Source: Aureimonas frigidaquae
Lineage (GTDB): Bacteria; Pseudomonadota; Alphaproteobacteria; Rhizobiales; Rhizobiaceae
DNA: 64,000 nucleotides
Assembly (NCBI RefSeq): GCF_001463905.1
Contig: NZ_BBWR01000017.1
Coordinates: 62,001 to 126,000 of the forward strand
Reading direction: 5' to 3'
In this document: positions 34,900 through 44,040 of the stretch, one piece after another
Numbering within the stretch: position 1 is the stretch's first letter
Layout: every line of letters starts with the position of its first letter
Made by a program: the position numbers and the translations under genes
The notes under the pieces: model-generated
The model's input: only the letters and a program-made list of their open reading frames with translations
Databases searched by the model: none
What the model was told of the DNA's origin: nothing

Positions 34900-37116
34900 A
34901 TGATGCGTCAGTATGAACTCGTCGAACGCGTAGCGGCCTACAAGCCCGACCTCGACGAAGCTCTGCTGAACCGGGCCTATGTCTATGCCATGCAGAAGCA
35001 CGGCGCGCAGAAGCGGGCGAGTGGTGATCCTTACTTTTCCCATCCGCTCGAAGTCGCCGCCATCCTGACGGATCTGCATCTCGACGAAGCGACCATCGCC
35101 GTCGCGCTTCTGCACGATACGATCGAGGATACCGACGCCACCCGCAAGGAGATCGACCATCTCTTCGGGGCCAAGATCGGCCAGCTCGTCGAAGGCCTGA
35201 CCAAGCTCAAGCGCCTGGAGCTCGTCTCCAAAAAGGCCGAGCAGGCCGAGAACCTGCGCAAGCTGCTGCTGGCCATCGCCGACGATATCCGCGTCCTCCT
35301 GGTCAAGCTGGCCGACCGGCTGCACAATATGCGCACGATCGGGGTGATGCGGCCCGAGAAGCGGGCGCGGATCGCCCAGGAAACGCTGGATATCTATGCG
35401 CCGCTGGCCGGGCGCATGGGCATGCAGGACATGCGCGAGGAGCTGGAGAATCTCTCCTTCAAGCATACCAACCTCGAAGCCTATGAAACCGTCACGGCGC
35501 GCCTCGAGGAGCTGAAGGAGCGGCATGCCGGCACGATCGACGAGATCGAGCGCGTCCTGTCGGACCGGCTTGCCGAAAGCGGCATCCATGCCGACGTGTC
35601 CGGACGCCAGAAGAAGCCCTATTCGGTCTTTTCGAAGATGCAGCGCAAGGCGTTGTCGCTGGAGCAGTTGTCCGACATCTTCGGCTTCCGCGTCATCGTG
35701 GAGACCGAGGAGGAGTGCTACCGCACGCTCGGCATCGTCCACTGCACCTGGCCGATGGTGCCGGGCCGCTTCAAGGATTACATCTCCATACCCAAGCAGA
35801 ACGGGTACCGCTCGCTGCACACGACCATCGTCGGCCCGTCCCGCCAGCGCGTCGAACTGCAGATCCGCACCCGCGCCATGCACGAGATCGCCGAATACGG
35901 TATCGCCGCCCACGAACTGTATAAGGACGGCATCGACGGCGACGAGCAGGACCGCCGGCTCGCCAACGAATCGAGCGCCTATGCCTGGCTGCGGCGCACC
36001 ATCGACCTTCTGAACCAGGGCGATACGCCGGAAGAGTTCCTGGAAAACACCAAGCTCGAACTGTTTCAGGATCAGGTCTTCTGCTTCACGCCGAAGGGAC
36101 GCCTGATCGCCCTGCCGCGCGGCGCCACGCCCATCGATTTTGCCTATGCCGTCCATACCGATGTCGGCGATACCTGTGTGGGCTGCAAGATCGACGGTCG
36201 GATTATGCCGCTCGTCACCGAGCTGCAGAACGGCGACGAGGTCGAGATCATCCGGTCCAAGGCGGCAACGCCACCGCAGGCCTGGGAAACCATCGCCGTC
36301 ACCGGCAAGGCGCGCTCGGCCATCCGGCGGGCGACGCGCATGGCGATCCGGCGGCAATATTCCGGGCTCGGCCAACAGATTCTGGAGCGCAGCTTCCAGC
36401 GGGCCGGCAAGACCTTCTCCCGCGATGGGCTGAAGCCCTTTCTGGCAAAGCTCGGCCACCGCGAGGTGGAGGACGCGCTGGCGGCGGTGGGCCGCGGAGA
36501 GATCGCCTCCGCCGACGTGCTGCGCGCCGTCCACCCGGACTATCAGGATACGCGCGCGGCACGGCCGGGGGTGAAATCCGACGAAAGCGGCTGGTTCAGC
36601 CTGCGCAGCGCCACCGGCATGATCTTCCGCATTCCCGGCGAGGAACAGGGGGAGGGGGCACCCGGCGCGTCACTGCCGATCCGCGGCGTGGCCGACGACA
36701 TGCCCGTCCATTTCGGCCCGGACGGTGCGGTCCCCGGGGATCGCATCATCGGCATTCTGGAAGCCGGCAAGGGCATCACCATCTACCCCATCCAGTCGCC
36801 CGCCCTGGCCGCCTTCGAGGACGAGCCGGAGCGCTGGGTGGACATACGCTGGGACCTTGATGCCGAAATGACCATGCGCTTTCCGGCGCGAGTGCGCATT
36901 TCGGCCCTGAACGAGCCGGGCGCCCTGGCCGAGATCGCCGAGACGACGGCGCTGAACGATGCCAACATCTCGCGGCTGATGACCGTGTCGTCGGCGCCGG
37001 ATATCGCTGTCATGCTGATCGACCTTGAGGTATGGAACCTCCAGCATCTCAACCGGACCCTCAACCAGCTTCGCGGCAAGGCTTGCGTCACCGATGTCGT
37101 CCGCGTCAACGGCTGA
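34900..37116 (+). CDS. rsh: Bifunctional (p)ppGpp synthetase/hydrolase
   Basis: The stringent-response enzyme of Alphaproteobacteria (also called relA or spoT). 738 residues from ATG 34900. Domains in order: HD hydrolase with ALLHDTIEDT (His72-Asp73) near the N-terminus, synthetase with YRSLHTTIVGP, TGS domain with ATPIDFAYAVHTDVGD, a helical region, and a C-terminal ACT domain with INEPGALAEIAE-like sequence (ALNEPGALAEIAETTAL). Both catalytic halves look intact, so it should make and degrade ppGpp. Confidence 0.97.
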   Translation: MMRQYELVERVAAYKPDLDEALLNRAYVYAMQKHGAQKRASGDPYFSHPLEVAAILTDLHLDEATIAVALLHDTIEDTDATRKEIDHLFGAKIGQLVEGLTKLKRLELVSKKAEQAENLRKLLLAIADDIRVLLVKLADRLHNMRTIGVMRPEKRARIAQETLDIYAPLAGRMGMQDMREELENLSFKHTNLEAYETVTARLEELKERHAGTIDEIERVLSDRLAESGIHADVSGRQKKPYSVFSKMQRKALSLEQLSDIFGFRVIVETEEECYRTLGIVHCTWPMVPGRFKDYISIPKQNGYRSLHTTIVGPSRQRVELQIRTRAMHEIAEYGIAAHELYKDGIDGDEQDRRLANESSAYAWLRRTIDLLNQGDTPEEFLENTKLELFQDQVFCFTPKGRLIALPRGATPIDFAYAVHTDVGDTCVGCKIDGRIMPLVTELQNGDEVEIIRSKAATPPQAWETIAVTGKARSAIRRATRMAIRRQYSGLGQQILERSFQRAGKTFSRDGLKPFLAKLGHREVEDALAAVGRGEIASADVLRAVHPDYQDTRAARPGVKSDESGWFSLRSATGMIFRIPGEEQGEGAPGASLPIRGVADDMPVHFGPDGAVPGDRIIGILEAGKGITIYPIQSPALAAFEDEPERWVDIRWDLDAEMTMRFPARVRISALNEPGALAEIAETTALNDANISRLMTVSSAPDIAVMLIDLEVWNLQHLNRTLNQLRGKACVTDVVRVNG

Positions 37117-37149
37117 AAGCACGACCCCCCGCATGAAGGATGAAGCAGC

Positions 37150-37728
37150 GTGAACCAATCCGAGGTCATCGATATCTTCCGCCAGGCCGGTGCCTATCTG
37201 GAAGGGCATTTCATCCTTACCTCCGGCCTGCGCAGCCCGATCTTCCTGCAGAAGGCGCGCGTCTTCATGCACCCCGCTTTGACCGAGCGGCTGTGCCGGG
37301 CCCTTGCGGAGCGCATCCGGGCAGAGGTGTCCGGTACGATCGACTACGTCGTCGGCCCCGCCGTTGGCGGCCTCATTCCGGCCTATGAAACCTCACGCCA
37401 TCTCGGCGTGCCGTCCATCTATGTCGAGCGGGAGAACGGGCGTTTCCGGCTCCGCCGCTTCGAGGTGGCGCTGGGCTCACGGGTGGTCATCGTGGAGGAT
37501 ATCGTCTCCACCGGCCTGTCCATCCGCGAGACCATCGAGGCGCTGGCCGAGATCGGTGTCGAGGTGGTCGCCGCGGCCTGCATCGTGGATCGCTCTGCCG
37601 GCAAGTCGGATGTGGGCGTTCCTTTGATCGCGCTTGCGCAATATGAGGTGCCGGCCTATCCGGCGGATGCGCTTCCGCCCGAGCTGGCCGCGATCCCGCC
37701 GGTCAAGCCGGGCAGCCGCTCGCTTTAG
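37150..37728 (+). CDS. pyrE: Orotate phosphoribosyltransferase
   Basis: Converts orotate and PRPP to orotidine 5-phosphate in pyrimidine synthesis. It is 192 residues long, with the PRPP-binding loop [20 protein letters not shown] and an N-terminal [14 protein letters not shown]. The start is GTG 37150, 33 bases after rsh, with AAGGA upstream. pyrC, an earlier step of the same pathway, is at 44041-45375. Confidence 0.97.
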   Translation: MNQSEVIDIFRQAGAYLEGHFILTSGLRSPIFLQKARVFMHPALTERLCRALAERIRAEVSGTIDYVVGPAVGGLIPAYETSRHLGVPSIYVERENGRFRLRRFEVALGSRVVIVEDIVSTGLSIRETIEALAEIGVEVVAAACIVDRSAGKSDVGVPLIALAQYEVPAYPADALPPELAAIPPVKPGSRSL

Positions 37729-37736
37729 GCCCTGCC

Positions 37737-38276
37737 ATGCTGTTCCGACGCCGCAAACCCGAAACACTGCAGGAACGGGTGCGCCTGTGGCTCTGGCCAC
37801 GCCGCTCCTGGCGGCGCTCGCTCGGCTATTTCAAGAAGCGCGTGCTGCGCCTGAAGGCCACGCCACACGCCATCGCGGCGGGTTTCTCGGCCGGGGTCTT
37901 TGCCTCCTTCAGCCCGCTCCTTGGCGGCCATATCGTCATGGCGCTGGCAATCGCCTATTGCCTGTCGGGCAACATGGCCGCTGCGGTGCTCGGAACCGCG
38001 CTCGCCAATCCTCTCACCTTCCCGATGATCTGGGCCGGCACCTACGAGCTCGGGCGGCTGATCACCGGCGGCGTGCCCGTGGCGTCCCCGAAGGGCATTG
38101 GCGAGGCCCTGGCGTCGATGGATGTCGATGCCATCTGGAAGCCCTATCTGGAACCCATGCTCATCGGCTCGGTCATCATCGGCATCGTCGCGGCGGTCAT
38201 CGCCTATGGCATTCTGTACAGCGCGGTGAAGACCTACCAGGCCGGCCGCGGCAAGACGCGACTGGATGGTCGATGA
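37737..38276 (+). CDS. DUF2062 membrane protein
   Basis: A 179-residue protein with a basic N-terminus ([20 protein letters not shown]) and two or three hydrophobic segments. The central [19 protein letters not shown] and [12 protein letters not shown] blocks are characteristic of the DUF2062 family, found next to acpS/lepB in many Alphaproteobacteria. It starts 8 bases after pyrE and overlaps acpS by an ATGA. Function is unknown; an envelope or lipid-linked role would fit the neighbours, but that is inference. Confidence 0.85.
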   Translation: MLFRRRKPETLQERVRLWLWPRRSWRRSLGYFKKRVLRLKATPHAIAAGFSAGVFASFSPLLGGHIVMALAIAYCLSGNMAAAVLGTALANPLTFPMIWAGTYELGRLITGGVPVASPKGIGEALASMDVDAIWKPYLEPMLIGSVIIGIVAAVIAYGILYSAVKTYQAGRGKTRLDGR

Positions 38277-38683
38277 TCATCGGGATCGGCAGCGACCTCA
38301 TCGATATCCGGCGGGTGGAATCGGCGCTGGAGCGCCACGGCGCCCGTTTCGAAAACCGGGTCTTCACGCCCGTCGAACAGGCACGCTCCAACCGGCGCAA
38401 GCAGCGTGCGGCATCCTATGCCAAGCGCTTTGCCGCCAAGGAGGCCTGTGCCAAGGCACTCGGCACCGGCCTGTCGCGCGGGGTTTTCTGGCGTGACATG
38501 GGCGTGGTCAACCTGCCGTCCGGCCAGCCGACCATGGCGCTGACGGGTGGCGCCGCCGCGCAACTCGCCCGCATGCTGCCGCAGGGCATGGAAGCGCGCA
38601 TCCACCTGACCATCACCGACGACCACCCCCTGGCCCAGGCCTTCGTCATCATCGAGGCCGTGCCGGCCGGGACGAAAGGTTAA
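38273..38683 (+). CDS. acpS: Holo-[acyl-carrier-protein] synthase
   Basis: Transfers 4-phosphopantetheine from CoA to apo-ACP, needed for fatty acid synthesis. The 136-residue protein starts [19 protein letters not shown] with the metal-binding Asp and has [15 protein letters not shown] with the second acidic ligand. The start ATG overlaps the DUF2062 stop (ATGA). lepB follows after a 79-base gap. Confidence 0.97.
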   Translation: MIIGIGSDLIDIRRVESALERHGARFENRVFTPVEQARSNRRKQRAASYAKRFAAKEACAKALGTGLSRGVFWRDMGVVNLPSGQPTMALTGGAAAQLARMLPQGMEARIHLTITDDHPLAQAFVIIEAVPAGTKG

Positions 38684-38762
38684 TGCGGTGATTGCCCAAA
38701 AGCGGACAACACTTTAGAGCATGGAACCGGCCGCGGCGGGTGCGGCAGACAAAGGAATGCAT

Positions 38763-39491
38763 ATGGCTGAGCAGGCCGAGAAAAAAGCAGGTTCGAGCTT
38801 CTTCGAAGTGGTCGTCGCCATCGTCCAGGCCGTTGCGCTGGCGCTGGTGATCCGCACCCTGATCGTCCAGCCCTTTTCGATTCCGTCCGGTTCGATGATG
38901 CCGACGCTCCTGGTGGGCGATTACGTGCTCGTGACCAAATGGAGCTACGGCTACAGCCGCTATTCGCTGCCCTTCTCGCCCGACCTTTTCGAAGGGCGGG
39001 TGCTCGGCTCGGAGCCTGAGCGCGGCGATGTCATCGTGTTCCGCAAGCCGAGCGATACGGATGTCGACTTCATCAAGCGTCTGATCGGCCTGCCGGGTGA
39101 CCGGATCCAGATGCGCGATGGCGTTCTGTACATCAACGGCACGGCCGTCCCGAAGGAGCCGGACGGCTTCTTCACCGAAGACAGCGGCATCGAGGTCCCG
39201 CAATATCGCGAGACGCTGCCCAACGGCGTCAGCTACATCACGCTCGACAAGACGACCACCATGGCAGACAACACCCGCGAGTTCGTCGTGCCGGACGGTC
39301 ATTATTTCATGATGGGCGACAATCGCGACAATTCCGACGACAGCCGCGGCAGCGTCGGCTACGTCCCCTTCGAGAACCTGGTCGGCAAGGCGCAGATCAT
39401 CTTCTTCTCGCTCGATGGTGACTGGGCCCTGAAGTTCTGGCGCTGGCCGACGGATCTGCGCGTCGGGCGTTTCTTCACCTGGCTGAGCTGA
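38763..39491 (+). CDS. lepB: Signal peptidase I
   Basis: Removes signal peptides from exported proteins at the periplasmic face. 242 residues from ATG 38763. One N-terminal membrane helix (VVVAIVQAVALALVIRTLIV) is followed by the catalytic Ser44 in SGSMMPTL and the general base Lys105 in DFIKRLIGLPGD; the GDNRDNSDDSR box is also present. ATGs at 38721 and 38757 are in frame, but AAAGGA is spaced 6 bases from 38763 and too close to 38757. The same strand continues to rnc. Confidence 0.96.
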   Translation: MAEQAEKKAGSSFFEVVVAIVQAVALALVIRTLIVQPFSIPSGSMMPTLLVGDYVLVTKWSYGYSRYSLPFSPDLFEGRVLGSEPERGDVIVFRKPSDTDVDFIKRLIGLPGDRIQMRDGVLYINGTAVPKEPDGFFTEDSGIEVPQYRETLPNGVSYITLDKTTTMADNTREFVVPDGHYFMMGDNRDNSDDSRGSVGYVPFENLVGKAQIIFFSLDGDWALKFWRWPTDLRVGRFFTWLS

Positions 39492-39504
39492 CGGGGCCGT
39501 CGCC

Positions 39505-40194
39505 TTGACCGACGCGCTCCAAAGCCTGGAAACCTTGATCGGACTGACCTTCGCCGACCGGCGGCGGCTGCAGATGGCGCTGACCCATGCGAGCCTGCGC
39601 CACGGGCGGGAGGACGCCAATTACGAACGGCTCGAGTTCCTGGGGGATCGCATCCTGGGCCTCGCCATTGCGGAACGGCTTTTTCAGATCTACCCCAAAG
39701 CGCCCGAGGGTGAACTGTCCGTACGGCTCAACCTCCTCGTCTCGGCCGAGACCTGCGGTGCGGTCGCGGACGAGATCGGCCTGTCGCGGTTCATCCGCCA
39801 TGGCGGGGAGTTGAACAACCTGTCGGCTCAGCGCACGCGCAACATCCGGGCGGACGTGGTCGAGGCGCTGATCGCCGCCATCTATCTCGATCATGGCTAT
39901 GCAGCGGCCCGGGACTTCGTCCTGAAACATTGGGAACACCGCCTGACGCTCAAGGCCGCCGGCCGGCGTGACCCCAAGACGGAACTGCAGGAATGGGCCC
40001 ATCGCAGGGTCGGCAAGCCGCCATCCTATGCGCTTCTGGATCGAAGCGGGCCGGATCATGAGCCCGTCTTCACGGTCAGCGCCACGGTCGAGGGCGTCGA
40101 ACCGGCGACCGGGCAGGGCCGCTCCAAGCGGCAGGCCGAAACGCAAGCCGCCGAAGCCATCCTGATGCGCGAAGGCGTCTGGCCGGAAGGTTGA
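39505..40194 (+). CDS. rnc: Ribonuclease III
   Basis: A double-strand RNA endonuclease for rRNA and mRNA processing. It is 229 residues long, with the signature ERLEFLGDRILGLAIAE (Glu44 and Asp48 in the metal site) and a C-terminal dsRNA-binding domain (PKTELQEWAHRRVGKPPSY to KRQAETQAAEAIL). Translation appears to start at TTG 39505, since no nearby ATG fits the conserved MTDALQSLETLIG. era follows. Confidence 0.97.
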   Translation: MTDALQSLETLIGLTFADRRRLQMALTHASLRHGREDANYERLEFLGDRILGLAIAERLFQIYPKAPEGELSVRLNLLVSAETCGAVADEIGLSRFIRHGGELNNLSAQRTRNIRADVVEALIAAIYLDHGYAAARDFVLKHWEHRLTLKAAGRRDPKTELQEWAHRRVGKPPSYALLDRSGPDHEPVFTVSATVEGVEPATGQGRSKRQAETQAAEAILMREGVWPEG

Positions 40195-40238
40195 AGATTT
40201 TTGCCGCCATGTCGCGTAGAATGCGGCAGGATGTGTGC

Positions 40239-41195
40239 ATGAAGAGAAGAGAAGTCAGCACTTTGAACGAACCTACTCTCCCCGGCGACGCAGCGGCGCC
40301 CGTCGAAACGCGCTCCGGTTTCGTGGCCCTGATCGGCGCCCCGAATGCGGGCAAGTCGACGCTCGTCAACCAGCTCGTCGGGACGAAGGTCTCCATCGTC
40401 ACGCACAAGGTGCAGACGACCCGGGCCCTCGTGCGCGGCATCGCCATCGAAGGGCAGACGCAGATCGTTTTCGTTGATACGCCGGGCGTCTTCGAGCCGC
40501 GCCGGCGCCTGGACCGCGCCATGGTGCGAACCGCCTGGGGCGGCGCCAAGGATGCCGATCTGATCCTGGCCATCATCGATGCCGAACGCGGCATATCCCC
40601 CGATGTCGAAACCATCGTGGAGCGGCTCAAGAATGCCCGGCAGAAGGTCGTGCTCCTGTTGAACAAGGTCGACAGGATCAAGCGTGAAAAGCTCCTGGCT
40701 CTGACGCAGGACCTGTCCGAGCGCATGCCCTTCGAGCGCGTCTTCATGATTTCGGCCCTGACGGGCTCGGGCTGCGCGGACCTGATGGCCTATCTTGCGC
40801 AGGCGCTGCCGCACGGTCCCTGGTACTACCCGGAAGATCAGATCTCCGACCTGCCGATGCGCCAGCTCGCCGCTGAGATCACGCGTGAGAAACTCTTCCT
40901 GCGCCTGCACCAGGAAATTCCCTACGCCTCGACCGTGGAAACGGAGCTTTGGGAACAGCGTCCCGACGGCTCGGTGCGGATCGAGCAGACCATCTACGTG
41001 GAGAGGGACAGCCAGAAGGCCATCGTCCTCGGCCGCAAGGGCGAAACGATCAAGGCCATCGGCCAGGCGGCGCGGGTGGAGATCGCCGAGGCGGCGGAGC
41101 AGAAGATCCACCTGTTCCTGTTCGTCAAGGTGCGTGAGAACTGGAGCAACGATCCGGAGCGCTATCGGGAGATGGGGCTGGATTTCTCGTCCTGA
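40239..41195 (+). CDS. era: GTPase Era
   Basis: A 16S rRNA-binding GTPase needed for 30S maturation. G1 is GAPNAGKST (residues 33-41), G3 DTPGVFEPRR, G4 NKVD, and the C-terminal KH domain has IVLGRKGETIKAIGQAAR. The start is uncertain: ATG 40239 has GCAGGA at a 7-base spacing (318 residues), while TTG 40263 (310 residues) and ATG 40209 are possible. The rnc-era-recO order is the classic one. Confidence 0.96.
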   Translation: MKRREVSTLNEPTLPGDAAAPVETRSGFVALIGAPNAGKSTLVNQLVGTKVSIVTHKVQTTRALVRGIAIEGQTQIVFVDTPGVFEPRRRLDRAMVRTAWGGAKDADLILAIIDAERGISPDVETIVERLKNARQKVVLLLNKVDRIKREKLLALTQDLSERMPFERVFMISALTGSGCADLMAYLAQALPHGPWYYPEDQISDLPMRQLAAEITREKLFLRLHQEIPYASTVETELWEQRPDGSVRIEQTIYVERDSQKAIVLGRKGETIKAIGQAARVEIAEAAEQKIHLFLFVKVRENWSNDPERYREMGLDFSS

Positions 41196-41219
41196 CGTCA
41201 ACCTATACGAGTGGCGGCG

Positions 41220-41957
41220 ATGGAGTGGCGTGAAGAGGCCATCATACTCGGAGTTCGCCGCCACGGTGAAACGAGCGTCGTCGCCGAACTGATGACGCGC
41301 TCGCGCGGGCGCCATCTCGGCCTGGTGCGCGGCGGGCGTTCCCGCCGGCAGCAGCCCGTGCTGCAGCCCGGCAACCGGGTGGAGGCCAATTGGCGCGCCC
41401 GGCTGGACGAACATCTGGGTACGCTCACGCTCGAGCCGGTCGAAATGCGGGCGGCCAGCGTGATGGACAGCGCGCTTGCACTGCAAGGCGTCCAGCTCCT
41501 CGCGGCCCATATGCGCCTTTTGCCCGAACGCGATCCGCATGAGCGCCTCTACGATGCGTGCCTGCACATCCTGACCATCATCGATGCGCCGGATCGTGCC
41601 GGCGGGGCCATGCTGGGCTTCGAACTGGCGCTTCTGGAGGAAATGGGGCTCGGCCTCGACCTGACGGCCTGTGCGCTGACGGGCGAAACGCGGGGCCTTG
41701 CCTTCGTGTCTCCGCGCACGGGGCGTGCCGTGACGGCACAGGCGGGCGCCCCATGGTCCGAGCGGCTTTTGCCGCTGCCCGCCTGCATCGTGGAGGATGG
41801 CCCGGCCACGTTGCAGGATCTTCTCGACGGCTTCGCGCTGACGGGCCATTTCCTGAACCGCAACATCTGGATCCCCCGCAACATGGCCGAGCCGCATGCC
41901 CGGTCCGGCTTCATTGCGGCCCTGGGGCGGGCAGCTAAAGCGTCAGCGGCAGGGTAA
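41220..41957 (+). CDS. recO: DNA repair protein RecO
   Basis: Loads RecA at gaps together with RecR and anneals SSB-coated strands. About 245 residues, with an N-terminal OB fold (MEWREEAIILGVRRHGETS) and a helical C-terminal part containing DLTACALTGE. GTG 41211 is an alternative start 9 bases upstream. The last 23 bases overlap the convergent phosphatase gene. Confidence 0.93.
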   Translation: MEWREEAIILGVRRHGETSVVAELMTRSRGRHLGLVRGGRSRRQQPVLQPGNRVEANWRARLDEHLGTLTLEPVEMRAASVMDSALALQGVQLLAAHMRLLPERDPHERLYDACLHILTIIDAPDRAGGAMLGFELALLEEMGLGLDLTACALTGETRGLAFVSPRTGRAVTAQAGAPWSERLLPLPACIVEDGPATLQDLLDGFALTGHFLNRNIWIPRNMAEPHARSGFIAALGRAAKASAAG

Positions 41958-42450
41958 AGGGCGTTCCGGAAAAAGCGTCCGCGCCTCGGCCGATCCCACG
42001 GATCGCCGCGATCATCCGCCCCTGGCGCTCGAGCCTGCGATCGGCCAGTTCGATCAGCCGGGGATTGGGCGTGGCGGATGGCGCACGCCGGCGCAACTCA
42101 CGTGCCAACGCATCCTCGTCCAGCGCGGGATTGATCGCCAGTGCCAGAATATAGGCAGCCGCCGTCGAGCGCGATATGCCGGCCCAGCAATGGACGGCGA
42201 GCGGCTGGTGCCGGTCCCAGGCATGGCCGAAGGCAATGAGCTGGTCCAGATGGTCTTCTCCCGGCAAGGTCATGCCGTCCATCGGTGCCGCGATGTCGTT
42301 CATGCCGAGGAACAGATGCCGCTCGGCGTGGATCGTGTCCGGCCGGGTCACAGGCGTGTCGGCGTTGATCAAGGTGACCAGATGCAGCGCGCCATGCTCT
42401 GCGACGGTTTTCGGCAGGTCGGCCAGGGATGACACGACGAGATAGGACAT
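41935..42450 (-). CDS. Dual-specificity/tyrosine phosphatase-like protein
   Basis: A 171-residue protein with the phosphatase P-loop HCWAGISRS: Cys88, five residues, Arg94. An upstream Asp-containing loop (LPGEDHLDQLIAFG) may supply the general acid. The substrate could be phosphoprotein, phosphoinositide-like or nucleotide. It is the last gene of a leftward set behind ygfZ and the HD phosphohydrolase, 24 bases after the latter. It is convergent with recO, overlapping by 23 bases. Confidence 0.8.
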   Translation of the reverse strand: MSYLVVSSLADLPKTVAEHGALHLVTLINADTPVTRPDTIHAERHLFLGMNDIAAPMDGMTLPGEDHLDQLIAFGHAWDRHQPLAVHCWAGISRSTAAAYILALAINPALDEDALARELRRRAPSATPNPRLIELADRRLERQGRMIAAIRGIGRGADAFSGTPFTLPLTL

Positions 42451-42474
42451 GGATCAACTCCGTCTTGCGATGCG

Positions 42475-43101
42475 CTACCCGGCAATGGCCGGCTCCTGCG
42501 AGCCGGCATTCAGGGCCGCGTCCAGCGCGTGGAAACGTGCGACCAGCGCCGCCTCGACCTCTTCCGCCGGGCGCGGCGCGAACCATTCGGGCTCCGGCCC
42601 GTCCTGCGGTGGCCGGCAGAACAGGGACCTGGCCTCCGCCTCCGTGAAGCCGGCCAGGAGTGTCGCCTCGTAATAGGCGGAAACCTTGTCGGCCGATTTG
42701 ATGACGCGTGCGACATCCTTCGGCACGGCGCGCGGCAGTCCGAAGCGCAGGTGGATGGCGCCCTGGAGCCGGGTCTCGATGCTGCGATAGTCGTTGCCGA
42801 GAACGCCCTTGAAGGGCGAAATCATGTCGCCGATCACATATTCCGGCCCGTCATGCAGGAGGGCTGCCAAGCGCCATCGCGGATCGGCAAGCCGGCGCCC
42901 GGCCAGGGCCTCCACGATCAGCGAATGCTGCGCCACCGAGAAGGCGTGCGCACCCCGCGTCTGGCCGTTCCAGCGCGCAACGCGCGCCAGGCCGTGGGCG
43001 ATGTCCTCGATCTCGATATCGAGAGGCGAGGGGTCGATCAGGTCGAGGCGCCGCCCCGACAGCATGCGTTGCCAGACGCGCGGTGCCGCCGCCCGGCTCA
43101 T
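42475..43101 (-). CDS. HD-domain phosphohydrolase, YfbR-like
   Basis: A 208-residue metal-dependent HD protein. The motif set is RGAHAFSVAQHSLIVEAL (His52, His59) and ALLHDGPEYVIGDMISPFK (HD at 83-84), characteristic of YfbR-type 5-nucleotidases acting on deoxynucleoside monophosphates. The substrate is inferred from the family only. Its ATG overlaps the ygfZ stop (ATGA), so it is translationally coupled. Confidence 0.85.
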   Translation of the reverse strand: MSRAAAPRVWQRMLSGRRLDLIDPSPLDIEIEDIAHGLARVARWNGQTRGAHAFSVAQHSLIVEALAGRRLADPRWRLAALLHDGPEYVIGDMISPFKGVLGNDYRSIETRLQGAIHLRFGLPRAVPKDVARVIKSADKVSAYYEATLLAGFTEAEARSLFCRPPQDGPEPEWFAPRPAEEVEAALVARFHALDAALNAGSQEPAIAG

Positions 43102-43931
43102 GCCTCTTCCGCCGTCCCGGGCTGTGGCAGGCTGTAGCCGGCCCATGCGGGCACCTCCGCCTCGACCGGAGCGCCGTCCGCCGTCAGCGGCAGATCCGCG
43201 GTGAGGGCGTCGGCAAGCCGGTCGATCCGCATCATCGCCATGGCGACCGTGTCGGCAGAGGACAGGACGGTCCCGATGGTCTTGCCGCCAGCCTCGACAT
43301 TGGCACCGGGGGTGATGTGCCGCTCCGCTCGCAGCACCATGATGCGGCGCCGCGCCGTGCCGCGGTGCTGCATGCGGGAGACGACCTCCTGCCCGACGTA
43401 ACAGCCCTTGCGGAAGGACACGCCGCCATTCTGGTCCAAAAGGACATCGTGCGGGAAGACGTCGGCGGCGGGAAAGTCGGCCTCTGCCTCGGCAACCCCT
43501 GCCGCGATCCGCAAGGCGCGGAAGTCGCCAGCATCCCCATGCGCGCCACTGGCGGCGGGGCCGTACAGGCGCAGGACCGAACGATCGGGAAAGCGCATAT
43601 CGCGCACGCCCTCCCGCGCTTCGTCCCAGGCGGTGGCCACGGCCTCGTCCAGCGGCGCGATCTCGACCTTCGCCCGCAGCTTGTAGAGGGCAAGCCGGCG
43701 GGCCAGCGCGTCGCGGGCGCCTGCCGCCACGTCGAGCCGCAGGCCGCCGGGGATGGGCGATACTAGGAAGTCGAACTGGATCTTGCCCTGCGGTGTCAGG
43801 AGGGCGGCCGGCCGCGCCTCGTCGGCGGCCAGGTCATCGAGCTTGGCGGTGACGAGATTGTCCAGGAAGGGGATGGCGTCGGGCCCGGTGACGGACAGCG
43901 TCGCGCGGTCTTGAAGTGGGGCAGAGGGCAT
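43098..43931 (-). CDS. ygfZ: Folate-binding protein YgfZ (iron-sulfur cluster assembly factor)
   Basis: A tetrahydrofolate-dependent helper in assembly or repair of Fe-S proteins, related to the T-protein of glycine cleavage. It is 277 residues long. The signature KGCYVGQEVVSRMQHRG with its conserved Cys is intact. The start at ATG 43931 gives MPSAPLQDRATLSVTGPDAI; the longer frame upstream runs antisense to the pyrC leader. It is divergent from pyrC, with 109 bases between them. The window has several Fe-S clients, including ETF-QO. Confidence 0.92.
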   Translation of the reverse strand: MPSAPLQDRATLSVTGPDAIPFLDNLVTAKLDDLAADEARPAALLTPQGKIQFDFLVSPIPGGLRLDVAAGARDALARRLALYKLRAKVEIAPLDEAVATAWDEAREGVRDMRFPDRSVLRLYGPAASGAHGDAGDFRALRIAAGVAEAEADFPAADVFPHDVLLDQNGGVSFRKGCYVGQEVVSRMQHRGTARRRIMVLRAERHITPGANVEAGGKTIGTVLSSADTVAMAMMRIDRLADALTADLPLTADGAPVEAEVPAWAGYSLPQPGTAEEA

Positions 43932-44040
43932 GGTCGTGTCCTGTAGCGATGCGTCAGATATGGCCAAGGAGCAGCGGTTGCGCAACCGCGCCCATGGCTG
44001 TATCGCGCAGGGGCCGACAATCGCCACAGAGGGAACAGGC

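Noticed and set aside
34822-36534. 570-codon minus-strand frame over rsh
   Set aside because: Antisense to the HD and synthetase domains of Rsh; no independent support.
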